This document shows, in pieces, positions 11,947 through 20,340 of a DNA stretch of 64,000 nt. Numbering within the stretch: position 1 is the stretch's first letter; each line of letters begins with the position of its first letter. Under the pieces are notes generated by a model, which saw only the letters and a program-made list of their open reading frames with translations, searched no databases and had not been told where the DNA came from. Source of the stretch: Microcebus murinus (taxonomy: Eukaryota > Chordata > Mammalia > Primates > Cheirogaleidae); assembly GCF_040939455.1 (NCBI RefSeq), contig NC_134119.1:9164501-9228500 (forward strand), written 5' to 3'. The position numbers and the translations under genes were made by a program.

Positions 11947-12594
11947 CTAGTTCAACATGTTTAGCCAAACCTGTGGGTTTTGCCCAAGCTCTAACGCAGC
12001 AAAAGCCTGAATCATCAATATCTGATTACGTTGATTCTGACGCGCCATTTTGACAATGCACATGAGCCCTAATATGGCAATAAGCGCAAGGAGACCTGCC
12101 AAGGCGCCCATACCAGCCCATTCCTTAAGATGATTGGCAGCCTGTGAAATCCAGCTAGTTAAACCTTCAGCAACAGCAAGATCAACCCGTGTAGAATTAA
12201 TATGAATAATGGACTGCTGTAACTCAAGTAACAGTCCCTCAAATCCACGAGACCAATTAGACATTAGGTAATGGGACAGTTGGCGAGACAAGTTTGCTGC
12301 ACGGGACAAATTATGATAGGGGATGGAGGTAACACATAAACCGGGCCACCGCTGCTCGCATCCCAGCTGCACAAGCTGCAATAACGAGTCCACTTGTTCT
12401 TGGACTAAGTCCACTCTTTGATTAATGATCGTAATTCCTCCTTTAAGCTGCGAGTTGACATTCAAAGCAAAGTGACCCTGGGATAGTAATGTTTGCGCTA
12501 TGGGAAAAGTTTGCCTGGTCGGGGTCGAAAGGAACATAAGGCAGGTCCAGTGAGATGTTGGTGGTGAGGAAACGAGGAAAGACGGTGGAGTCAT
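11947..12594 (-). pseudogene. env: env remnant: transmembrane (TM) subunit, out of frame with leader
   Basis: The open frame is 215 codons, but only about residues 38 onward look like env. They cover a heptad-rich helix with 'INQRVDLVQEQVDSLLQLVQ' (about 57-76), a cysteine loop C79-x7-C87 of the beta/lentivirus type, four N-glycosylation sites (N95, N101, N113, N133), a hydrophobic membrane anchor at about 162-183 and a short cytoplasmic tail. The first ~37 residues are the env leader/SU region read in the wrong frame. The fusion peptide and SU-TM cleavage site are missing. In an intact virus TM would drive membrane fusion; this copy cannot make a joined Env. It lies just after pol, overlapping its last codons. 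Confidence 0.85.
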
Positions 12595-12703
12595 GGCGGA
12601 TCGGCATCGGCATCGGGAAGACGTCCATCACCGCCCACCTGGGCTCCGCCCCGGACCCCGTCATCATCAGGTCCATCAGCAGGCTCAGCCACAACAGGCT
12701 CAT
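12443..12703 (-). pseudogene. env: env remnant: signal peptide and start of surface subunit
   Basis: An 86-codon frame starts with [20 protein letters not shown], a plausible signal peptide. It is followed by a surface-subunit stub with N-glycosylation motifs, then runs into a frameshifted region and stops at about 12443. The start overlaps the pol 3' end by about 113 bases, as is usual when env is expressed from a spliced RNA. A deletion near 12480-12520 has joined this stub to the TM coding region in another frame, so most of SU is gone. Confidence 0.75.
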
Positions 12704-15206
12704 CGTCGCTGGGATCTGGGCGGACTAGTCTGGTCAGCCGGGCTGGTACCCAAACAGGGTTCTCTTGGTCCTGTGGGAAAACACAAACAGATCCCCTGGA
12801 TCTGGCCACTACCGGATCCGGGCCTTTCCACTGGTTAGACAACACATCCTTCCACTTTACCAGCTCCTTCTTAGGCTGTCCAGGTGCAACATGCCTGTCA
12901 GCGGCGGAGCGCCCTCTGGCATCTAGGTTCAAAAAATTCAAAGTAAAGAGAGCAAGGGAAAGGCGTCCTTTTGGTGCTATTGCCGGTAAGGCATCTCCCC
13001 CTTTTTGTTTTTGCAGATACATTTTGAGTGTGCTGTGAGCACGTTCCACAATGCCTTGCGCTTGAGGGTTGTAGGGAAGACCGGTGCGGTGCTCCACACC
13101 CAAGCGAGTGCAAAATTGTTGAAAAGCTTTGGAAGCATAGGCTGGGCCATTATCAGTTTTGACAATCTGGGGTTTACCCCAGGCTGCCCAAGCCTCTAGG
13201 CAGTGGGTAATTACCTGACTGGCCTTTTCCCCAGGCAGAGGAGTGGCATGAAGGACACCTGAGCAGGTATCAATAGAAACGTGCACATACTGTAATTTGC
13301 CAAATGAAGGAATGTGGGTGACATCCATCTGCCAAAGTTGCAGTGGGCGCAACCCTCGGGGGTTAACCCCAGTGTGAGTAACAGAACGAAAGGGAGCGCA
13401 AGGTGCGCACTGCAGAACTATGTCACGAGACTCAGCGCGAGAGATGTTGAACTTGAGGCGCAGAGTTTCGGCTGGCACGTGATACAACTTGTGAAACTCA
13501 GTAGCAGCAACAAGTGGGTCTGCTACCCAGAGGGCCCGAGTGGCGCGGTCTGCCAAGTTGTTCTTTGACGCCATGGGTCCTGGTAGCAGAGAATGGGCTC
13601 TGATGTGCTGAATAGAAAATGGGTTTTTCCTGTTTAGAATAGTATTCCTAATTTCTGTAAATACAGAAAAGACTGTACTTTTGGCAAGAATGTGAAAGGA
13701 GTTTTCTAACTGTTTAACTGCGTTGACTACATAAAAGGAGTCTGAGATGATGTTGATAGGTTCAGTGATAGTACTGAGAACCAGACCGACTATGGCACAC
13801 TCTACTAGCTGAGGAGAAGAATAGTCAAACTGTTTTGTATACACCTTGTCTTGAATGACATAGCTCCCAATACCTGTTTTAGAGCCATCGGTATACACAT
13901 CCAAGGCATTAACCAAAGGTAACAGTGACGTTACTCTTGGGAAAATAAGCTCATTTCTCATTGCAAACTGCAGTAAGGCATGTCTGGGATAATGGTTGTC
14001 AATGCTCCCTGGGAAGGTGCATCTCAATATGGCCCATACATCAAGAGTGGCACATAAGGTGTTTACCTGATTGGCAGTATATGGACAGATCAGGCTATCA
14101 GGAAAGCGTCCGAAATGAGAAACAGCCAAGTTAATACCCTTTAATGCTATCTCAGCCACACAGGTAGGATAATGGCCAATCACTTTTCCTGGAGAGGCTT
14201 GAGGATGCACCCATAAAAGGGGACCATCCTGCCAAAGCACTGCCGTAGGAAGCGTAGGAGAAGGGAGTACACAGAGGGAGAAAGGATCATGGTGTTGAAT
14301 GCGCACTAGTTGCGCCCTTTGAATTGCTTCTTCTACCTTATGAAGAGCCTTAAGGGCCTCAGGAGTCAAAGTTCTAGGAGACGTGATGTGTGAGTCTCCC
14401 TCTAGAATTTGAAATAATGGCTTCAGCTCTGCTGTGGTAAGACATAAAAAAGGTCGAAGCCAATTGATATCTCCTAGCAGTTTCTGAAAATCGTTTAAGG
14501 TCTTCAAGGCATCTCTTTGGATGGACAGTCTTTGGGGCACAATCTTGTCAGGGAGAATATTACTGCCAAGAAACGTGCCTACCTCTCCCTCTTGCACCTT
14601 TTCAGGGGCAATCAACAAGCCTTTTCTTTTCAAGTGAGCCTGAAGGGATGCGTAAGCTTGGCGAAGCATGCCCTCATCACGATGACATAAGAGAATGTCA
14701 TCCATGTAGTGAATAATCTTTACCTTTGAAAACTTCTGCCTAACCGGCTGGATAGCTGAGGCCACATAAAGTTGGCACATAGTGGGACTGTTAGCCATGC
14801 CCTGAGGCAAAACCTGCCATTGATATCTTGCATCAGGCTGCTCGTGGTTTGTGGAGGGCAGCGTGAATGCAAATCTGTTCTTATCCTGCGGATGCAGAGG
14901 AATAGAGAAAAAACAGTCTTTGATGTCTATAATAATAAGGCTCCAACGTTTAGGCAATGCTGAGAGAAGGGGCAATCCTCTTTGAACAGGCCCCATAAGC
15001 TGCATCTGGGCATTAATTGCTCTAAGGTCATGCAACAGTCTCCATTTACCAGACTTCTTTTTAATTACAAAAATAGGAGTATTCCAAGGAGATTGAGAGG
15101 GTTCAAGATGTCCAAGAGTAAGCTGTTCTTGTACTAAATCACAGGCAGCATGTAACTTCTCTTTAGGCAAGGGCCACTGAGGCACCCACACTGGCTCCTC
15201 TGTTTT
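12591..15206 (-). CDS. pol: pol: reverse transcriptase, RNase H and integrase (5'-truncated, open)
   Basis: The frame is open from just after a TGA at 15207-15209 down to 12591; numbering starts at the GTG codon at 15191. The RT domain (about 1-260) has D89 in '[10 protein letters not shown]', LPQG at 128-131 and YMDD at 162-165 (14697-14708). RNase H (about 427-555) keeps D435, E464, D484 and D548. Integrase has an HHCC zinc-binding module (H567, H571, C595, C598), a D623/D680/E716 core with D,D-35-E spacing and a C-terminal domain near 785-825. There are no stops or frameshifts in 866 codons. Protease and the extreme RT N-terminus are missing, and there is no start codon of its own. In a parent virus it would be made by frameshifting as Gag-Pro-Pol and would carry out cDNA synthesis and integration. 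Confidence 0.93.
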   Translation of the reverse strand, partial: KTEEPVWVPQWPLPKEKLHAACDLVQEQLTLGHLEPSQSPWNTPIFVIKKKSGKWRLLHDLRAINAQMQLMGPVQRGLPLLSALPKRWSLIIIDIKDCFFSIPLHPQDKNRFAFTLPSTNHEQPDARYQWQVLPQGMANSPTMCQLYVASAIQPVRQKFSKVKIIHYMDDILLCHRDEGMLRQAYASLQAHLKRKGLLIAPEKVQEGEVGTFLGSNILPDKIVPQRLSIQRDALKTLNDFQKLLGDINWLRPFLCLTTAELKPLFQILEGDSHITSPRTLTPEALKALHKVEEAIQRAQLVRIQHHDPFSLCVLPSPTLPTAVLWQDGPLLWVHPQASPGKVIGHYPTCVAEIALKGINLAVSHFGRFPDSLICPYTANQVNTLCATLDVWAILRCTFPGSIDNHYPRHALLQFAMRNELIFPRVTSLLPLVNALDVYTDGSKTGIGSYVIQDKVYTKQFDYSSPQLVECAIVGLVLSTITEPINIISDSFYVVNAVKQLENSFHILAKSTVFSVFTEIRNTILNRKNPFSIQHIRAHSLLPGPMASKNNLADRATRALWVADPLVAATEFHKLYHVPAETLRLKFNISRAESRDIVLQCAPCAPFRSVTHTGVNPRGLRPLQLWQMDVTHIPSFGKLQYVHVSIDTCSGVLHATPLPGEKASQVITHCLEAWAAWGKPQIVKTDNGPAYASKAFQQFCTRLGVEHRTGLPYNPQAQGIVERAHSTLKMYLQKQKGGDALPAIAPKGRLSLALFTLNFLNLDARGRSAADRHVAPGQPKKELVKWKDVLSNQWKGPDPVVARSRGSVCVFPQDQENPVWVPARLTRLVRPDPSDDEPVVAEPADGPDDDGVRGGAQVGGDGRLPDADADPP

Positions 15207-16006
15207 TCAGGGTATGGGCAGAAGCTCTCTAGCGGCGAACGGCCCCTAAGAAAACCCAGCCCTTCCCAAGGCGGGGCATGCGGAGGTGGGCGGTACCGCT
15301 CACAACCTGCCGCTTTCTGAAAAACTGGTTTCTCTTTCTTTTTTAGTTTTTCATCTGACTCTGGGCTATACGGGGGCGGCCACTTAGTACCTCCGCCCGC
15401 TGCACCTGGAGCAGTTTCAGGAGCGATCTGTGTCGCCTCCTGTGTGTTGAGCCGCCGGAGCTCCCTCCTTAAGTCAGCGAAAGTAGGGCACGGAGGGTCT
15501 CCTCCCTCGGAGTCAGAAGACTCGGACGAGGACCCAGACTTGTCAGAGTGAGGCTCAAAGTGCAAGTCTGGAAACTGTGGTACCGGGGGCAGGGGCGTGG
15601 CCAATGCCCCTGAGCTAGTCCCCGACCTTTGTTGCTTGTTTCGCAACTTCTCCTTATCACTCCTCGCTGCAGCACCTCTCCCACATCCTCCTTCTGAACA
15701 CTCGGACTGAACCTCCGCTAATTGCTCTGCAGCACTCTGAGAACCGAGAGGATCACAATTCAAACAATCTAAAATTAATTTATGAAGCAGAAGCACACCG
15801 GGTTTTAAATCTGATGCTCCCTTAAGGTCTCTCCCCAGCTTTTTCCAGGACGCTATCGTCAGCGAACCAGAGCCTAAAAACCAAGGAGCAACCCGGTCCA
15901 CTTCCTTCAAAAAATTCTTTAAATCACGTTTCTCAATGTGAATCCTATTACTAGATAAAAGATTCTTCAGAGGCCACACAAAGCGCCGAAGCGGTATGTT
16001 GCCCAT
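15134..16006 (-). pseudogene. gag: gag 5' part: matrix and PPPY region, truncated by deletion
   Basis: A 290-codon frame starts at ATG 16006 in good Kozak context (A at -3, G at +4). It begins MGNIPLRR, with a glycine at position 2 (possible N-myristoylation) and nearby basic residues, as in retroviral matrix. Residues 1-~90 look like the helical matrix; ~100-200 are low-complexity and acidic/serine-rich (a run of S, E and D near 157-170). 'KWPPPYSPES' (208-217) contains a PPPY late-budding motif that recruits NEDD4-type ligases. Capsid (MHR) and nucleocapsid (CCHC) are absent. From about residue 267 the frame reads pol DNA out of frame and then stops. The product would be a matrix-like fragment with a foreign tail. 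Confidence 0.88.
15195..15225 (-). other. Deletion junction between gag and pol
   Basis: Gag-like sequence gives way to RT N-terminal sequence here. Everything expected between them (capsid, nucleocapsid, protease/dUTPase, RT start) is missing. Gag and pol frames differ by -1 and overlap over roughly 15131-15206. No canonical X XXY YYZ slippery heptamer in the gag frame is visible within the overlap. Confidence 0.75.
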
Positions 16007-16055
16007 AGTGACTTGGGGAAAGGGAGAGAACGGCCGTCCCGCACGTCAGTTCTGA

Positions 16056-16064
16056 ACTCACCTC
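16056..16064 (-). promoter_or_regulatory. Proviral major splice donor
   Basis: The minus strand reads GAG|GTGAGT between the primer-binding site and the gag ATG. It fits the donor consensus closely and sits where retroviruses place the donor for spliced env RNA. The matching acceptor near the pol end was not identified. Confidence 0.65.
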
Positions 16065-16107
16065 CTAATGAGGTCGTCTCCGCTGGTGCTTCAAGGTTGT
16101 TTCGTTT

Positions 16108-16125
16108 TCCCGGGTTTCGGCACCA
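16108..16125 (-). other. Primer-binding site, tRNA-Phe type
   Basis: The minus strand reads TGGTGCCGAAACCCGGGA, two bases after the 5' LTR. This is the complement of the 3' end of vertebrate tRNA-Phe (...CCCGGGTTTCGGCA plus CCA). HERV-K type betaretroviruses use tRNA-Lys, whereas mouse IAPs use tRNA-Phe. Confidence 0.93.
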
Positions 16126-16248
16126 CTTGTCGCGCCCACCTCGCCAGCAAGGAAGACGCGGCAACAGGAGTTCTTCTGACAGTGCTTTATTGGGGGATCC
16201 CTTAGGCTACATTTTGCGGAAGACCCAGAAAAGGGGAAGGGCAGTTCC

Positions 16249-16255
16249 TTATATA
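16249..16255 (-). promoter_or_regulatory. TATA box of the 5' LTR
   Basis: TATATAAGG on the minus strand, with CCAAT at 16281-16285 about 30 bases upstream. Together they form a typical Pol II core promoter; the start site is expected near 16220-16225. Confidence 0.75.
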
Positions 16256-16280
16256 CACTGCAAAGCAGGAAACTCATATC

Positions 16281-16285
16281 ATTGG
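16281..16285 (-). promoter_or_regulatory. CCAAT box of the 5' LTR
   Basis: GTAACCAATGAT on the minus strand, upstream of the TATA element in U3. A likely NF-Y site by motif only. Confidence 0.6.
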
Positions 16286-16391
16286 TTACATTCGACACAC
16301 AGGCGCAGAACTTGTTTACCAGCGGGAGAAGCAAGGGCGAGGCACCGGATATCAGCGCCATATTTTAATGGCGTTGTCACCGCGCCCCACA

Positions 16392-16397
16392 CAACAG
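16392..16397. repeat. Provirus target-site duplication, right
   Basis: CAACAG, identical to 11367-11372. Confidence 0.95.
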
Positions 16398-16464
16398 GAC
16401 TGCTCCCAAATGGCTCGGGACACTCAGGAGCCACTCAAAAAAGAGAAAGTGGCAGTGTGAGAAG

Positions 16465-16806
16465 TGCTATAGACAGAACAGCTATGTCCCCCCAAAATAC
16501 GTCTGTTGAAACCTTAACTTGGTGATAGTACGAGAATGAAGGGCCTTTGGGAAGTGATTAGGCCGCAGGGTGGAGCTTTTATGGCTGAGACTAGTGCCCT
16601 CAAAGAGAGACCCGGAGAGCTCTTCCTGCCGTGTGAGGACACAGCGAAGAGGCAGCTGTGTGCGAGCCAAGACGTGGGCCCTGAGAATCTCTCAGCGCCT
16701 TGACTGTGGACTTTGCAGCCTCTAGAACCGTAAGACATACAGTTCTGCTGTTTATAAGCCATGCAGTGTATAGTATTCTGGGATAGCAACTGAACGGACT
16801 AACACA
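16465..16806 (+). repeat. MST/MLT1-type MaLR LTR
   Basis: Signature text: 'CTATGTCCCCCCAAAATACG' at the head, 'GGGAAGTGATTAGGCCGCAG', 'GTGTGAGGACACAGCGAAGA', and at the tail 'GCCTCTAGAACCGTAAGACA' then 'TGCTGTTTATAAGCCATGCA' and 'GAACGGACTAACACA'. At about 342 bp it is nearly complete. The IAP-like provirus sits about 70 bp to its left and does not interrupt it. Confidence 0.85.
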
Positions 16807-16894
16807 AGAAGGGAGGGTTCCTTCGCCAGCACCTGGGTGTGACTGCACAGTGGTCACACAGATCTGCGGTGCCCAGTACACCAAGTGCGTCCGA

Positions 16895-17020
16895 TCTCAG
16901 AATCCTCACCAGCCCAGGAGCTGCACGTGCTACTCACCCTCACTGACAGGTGAGGCAACAGGCTCAGACCCACCTGCTCAAAGTCACACAGCTAGAAAAA
17001 GGCAGAGCTGGGCACTGGCC
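16895..17020 (-). repeat. MIR SINE fragment, antisense
   Basis: 'CTGACAGGTGAGGCAACAGG' and 'AGTCACACAGCTAGAAAAAG' are the antisense MIR core ('...GATGAGGAAACTGAGG...GTCACACAGCTAGTAAG'). Confidence 0.65.
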
Positions 17021-17311
17021 ACTGGCCATGTCACAGAGACGCACATACCTGTTCCAGCTGCCTTGTCACTCAGAGGCCTCCACCTAACCTGCCTTTTTGT
17101 CCCAAACCCTCAGCACATTTATCAGGAAACAGTGATGATCCTCATTCTTCCATCTGCTTTGGGTGACGACAAGAGTGTACGGTTAGGGGAAAGAAGGCAT
17201 TGTCCCTGAGGCCATTAACAATCAACTATTTTAAGACACTCTTTAGCAAAGACTCTTCCTCATCTTGGTTGGTCCTGTGGGCCAGGCTGCACATATGACT
17301 TGCTTTGGCAA

Positions 17312-17490
17312 TCTGCACAGCGCTGGCTTTGGAATTAGATGGGCCTGGGTTCGAATCCTGGTGCCACTACTCTCAATCACTGAACTGCTCTGAAACCCCA
17401 TTAGTCTTCAGTCTTCTTGTCAGTTAGTCTATGAGAGGGGATAACAATAATTATCTCATGTGATTGTTTTAAATTCCCAGAGAATTTATT
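17312..17490 (+). repeat. MIR SINE
   Basis: 'GGCCTGGGTTCGAATCCTGG' is the tRNA-like B box; then 'CTGAACTGCTCTGAAACCCC', and 'GAGGGGATAACAATAATTAT' in the 3' part. The orientation is sense and the order of parts fits MIR. Confidence 0.8.
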
Positions 17491-17639
17491 TAAAGGGGCA
17501 TGTGCTTTACCTATAGGTTCTTGAAAGTGCTTATTTTTATTTATATGGTGTCCTACCTCTTAGATATTCTTCTTGTTTGTGTAAACAAAAGATCCTGATT
17601 TGCTGAAAATGTATGGGTGTATTTGGGGGCTTTTGCTAA

Positions 17640-18300
17640 ATGAGCAAATACTCAAGAAGCAGGACGGTTGCTGGCAGGAATGTAAAATAGTGCAGCCACT
17701 TTGCAAAACAGTTTGAAAAAAAATGTTAAAGTGAGATATAAATTACCATACAAGTCAGCAATTTCACACCTATGTATTTATCCTAAAGAACTGAAAATCC
17801 ATATCCACACAAAGACTCATACTCGAATGTTCACAGCGGCATTAGTCATAGTAGGCAAAAAGTAAGAACAATACAAATACCCACCCACTGGCGAATGGAT
17901 AATCAAAGGGCACACAGTGGAATACTATTTGGCAATAAAAAGGAACAAGGTACTGACATGCGAGATGGCACGGATGATCCTCAAAAACACCACATGAAGT
18001 GAAAGAAGCAAGATACAAAAGATCCCATATTGCATGACCATGTACATAAAATGTACAGAAAGCAAATCTTTAGAGACAGAAAATAGATTCCTGGTCACCT
18101 GGAGCTAGCAGCAGCAGCACAGAGTGACTGCCAAAGGGAATGCGGCATCTTTTTGGGGGTCAATGGAAAGGTTCAAATATTGAATTGTGGATAACTGCAC
18201 ATTCCTATAAATTTACTAAAAGTCACTAAATTGTACATTTAAACGGGCAAATTTTATGGCATGTAAATGACACCTCAATAGAGCTGGGGAAAATTAAAAG
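17640..18300 (+). repeat. L1M LINE 3' end, sense
   Basis: 'TGGCAGGAATGTAAAATAGT', 'GCAGCCACTTTGCAAAACAG', 'GGAATACTATTTGGCAATAA', 'AAAAGGAACAAGGTACTGAC' and 'TTAAACGGGCAAATTTTATG' are the end of ORF2 plus 3' UTR of an old L1 (L1MA/MB-like). The terminal 'GACACCTCAATAGAGCTGG' is the usual tail. There are several stops, so no coding capacity. Confidence 0.85.
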
Positions 18301-18439
18301 GAAAAGCCAGACATCAGATTACTCAAAAAGAATTCCATTTTTAACCGCCTGGTCAGATAAGGCAAGGCCCTGCCATTCCTCCATCTTCATTCTGAGAAGA
18401 GACATCTAACATTTTTTAACCTGCTTTATGCTAGAAACC

Positions 18440-18680
18440 AGGGGAAATAATAACAACAATCTCTGTCGCGTACGGGCACTCCCAGTCTATCACACCCCAC
18501 GATAATGACCTGATAGGATTTGTCCCACATGACCCTCACATCTAATCTGCAAAAACCTTAGATGATATTATCTTCCACAAATTTATAGATAAGAGGCTCT
18601 TACAAGTCAAAAAAAGAAGTCCGAGATTGCCCAGGACGCAAATGGCAAAGCCAGGCTTCCAATCTAGCAAGAGTTAAACA
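18440..18680 (-). repeat. Probable MIR fragment, antisense
   Basis: 'AATTTATAGATAAGAGGCTC', 'AGATTGCCCAGGACGCAAAT' and 'GCAAAGCCAGGCTTCCAATC' follow the antisense MIR order (dinucleotide-reduced core, then tRNA-like part). It is diverged. Confidence 0.5.
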
Positions 18681-19039
18681 ATCCTTTCATTCTCTCTCTT
18701 AAGGAAACCTTCTGGGTACCCATTCTGGATATATTTGTTACCTCTTCTGATCTAAAATGAAAACTTGTACATCAACTCACAACAAATCGGTAAACAGGAA
18801 AGAAATACAAGCACACTCACTTAATTGACAGAATTTAATCTATGTTATAAAAGTGAACATATATAATCCCTCTTACTGATTTAAGAGACAACGAAAAGCT
18901 CCTTGTAGGCTGAATCTTTGTGAGTTGTAAAAAAAAATCCATTTATGTATCTTTGACATTCTAATATAAAAAGATAAGATTATGATTCTTGAGAATTATA
19001 TAGCTGATAAACACAGAATAGCTAAAAGACAGAGAAAAT

Positions 19040-19352
19040 GCAATAAATAAAATACCACATTGCAAAAAGCCAAAACAATCAGCATGTCTACCAATAGATA
19101 AATAAATTATGGTATATCCATAATGTCAAATATAATGTAGCCCTAAAAAATCATGTCTCACAAAATACTTAATGACATAAAAGTTTAAGATATAATTTAA
19201 AGAGAAAAGCAGGATATAAAACTCCATAAAGAATGTAACACCAAATTTGTAAAAAACAATTATAGTATATGCGCACATATACACACACGTATAGACTCAA
19301 ATAAATATATGTTTATACATTATGTGCATGTGTTTGTGTGTGTGTCCAGGTA

Positions 19353-19409
<57 letters not shown>

Positions 19410-19530
19410 AGAGGAAAAATGCACCAAAAAATAATACTAACAGTGATGGGATAACACAACTTTTATTTTCTTCCTTACACTTTTCTATATTTTGCTCTTA
19501 AAATCAGAAAAAAACTATATACATAACTGT
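19040..19530 (+). repeat. L1M LINE 3' end, sense, with internal microsatellite
   Basis: 'AATTATGGTATATCCATAAT', 'GTAGCCCTAAAAAATCATGT', 'AGAGAAAAGCAGGATATAAA', then a dinucleotide expansion at 19317-19407, then 'TTTTATTTTCTTCCTTACAC'. The order matches an old L1M/L1ME 3' end. Confidence 0.6.
19317..19407 (+). repeat. (TG)n(AG)n compound microsatellite
   Basis: TG units broken at 'TGTCCAGGTA', then about 12 perfect TG, then about 15 AG (GA) units. Such compound tracts are hypervariable and can adopt Z-DNA or H-DNA. Confidence 0.95.
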
Positions 19531-20130
19531 GTTTAATGGAAAACATGGTCTTTAAAAAAATGAACTTTATTTTTACAGAAACACTTGCTCTAAATAAACT
19601 CTTACCTAACCATGATGTTGATGCATGCATGTGTGACATTTTATGTGGAGAAGCGAGGTCGAGCTTCTCAAATGAAGCTTTTTTCTTTGTTGCACTTGAA
19701 ACCAATTTGTGAGGCGCTGCCTGGACACAGTCTGTCCTTTCCCGACGGCACCCTGGCCGCCAGCCCCGGACAACTCTGTTCCAATGAAACGGGGACCTTT
19801 TTTGTGTCCGCTTCCTGACAGCTTTGAAAATTATTTAGCTTCCATCATGATGGATACTCTCTGCCTAAAATGACGGATGGGCAGCCTCTGAAAATCGACG
19901 ACATGAAATTTGAAAAATGATACGAGTGCTGGTGGACAGATATTTTTTTAAAAAAGGAAAGTTGACATAAGTTTGAAATATAGCATGGAGGTCTGGCCTA
20001 TCATTTTTCTCCCTCCAAAGAAATCAGTAGCTGTCCTTTATCCATATGCTCTTCAGGGAAGAAAACCTAGATTCCAGTTAAAATGAATCCTTTCCCCCTC
20101 CTTAAAAAGTACATGGGGTAAGCCGCAGGA
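19531..20130. other. Unassigned stretch
   Basis: Mostly unique-looking sequence with no clear repeat. An open frame at 19612-19818 has no domain, and its end 'TTTTTTGTGTCCGCTTCC' is not a splice context I can support. Confidence 0.35.
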
Positions 20131-20340
20131 GTGGCTATCTGTTCACTCACTCAACCATCTACTGAGCAATCTATTGCGCGGAGGGCACTGGAGAGAGGCT
20201 GGGGATATAAAGATGAATTAGACACAGGCCCTGCCTCGGGGGAGAGGCCCACAGGCCCACAGCCCAGAGGAGAGGTGGACGAGTACACAGATGATTATAA
20301 TCTGATGCAATTTGACCGAGGACAGACATACGTGTCTAGA
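20131..20340 (-). repeat. L2 LINE 3' fragment, antisense
   Basis: 'TTCACTCACTCAACCATCTA', 'GAGGCTGGGGATATAAAGAT' and 'GACACAGGCCCTGCCTCGGG' form the antisense L2 tail ('...CAGGCACTG..GGGGATACAG...CCCTGCC'). Confidence 0.7.

Larger units (their letters stand above)
11373..16391 (-). mobile_element. Young internally deleted class II (IAP-like) endogenous retrovirus
   Basis: A 5,019-bp provirus on the minus strand: LTR, tRNA-Phe primer site, splice donor, partial gag, pol (RT-RNase H-IN), broken env, polypurine tract, LTR. The two LTRs read as identical over 264 bp and are flanked by CAACAG on both sides, so integration was recent. Class II placement rests on the RT and integrase sequence style, PPPY-bearing Gag, CX7C-type TM subunit and 6-bp duplication. 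The tRNA-Phe primer and the LTR architecture favour the IAP/IAPE lineage over HERV-K (tRNA-Lys). One deletion removes capsid, nucleocapsid, protease and the start of pol; a second removes most of the surface subunit. It cannot be replication-competent. Its present state suggests it was copied in trans by an intact relative. Confidence 0.95.
16128..16391 (-). repeat. 5' LTR (promoter copy) of the IAP-like provirus
   Basis: 264 bp, TGTGGGGCG... to ...GCGCGACA on the minus strand, base-for-base equal to the 3' LTR. It would drive transcription towards lower coordinates. The sequence near its U3 start, 'AAAATATGGCGCTGATATC', and the 'CTGGTAAACAAGTTCTGCGC' block resemble IAP U3 organisation. Confidence 0.96.

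Noticed and set aside
12593..13568. Plus-strand open frames within pol
   Set aside because: They are antisense to the clearly real pol frame and show no domain.
15195..15215. A-rich run as a gag-pol frameshift slippery site
   Set aside because: The run GAAAAAC is not positioned as X XXY YYZ in the gag frame and it sits on the deletion junction, so it is not the native frameshift signal.
17335..17385. tRNA-like B box 'GGTTCGAATCC'
   Set aside because: It belongs to a MIR SINE, which is tRNA-derived; no cloverleaf of a real tRNA gene is present.
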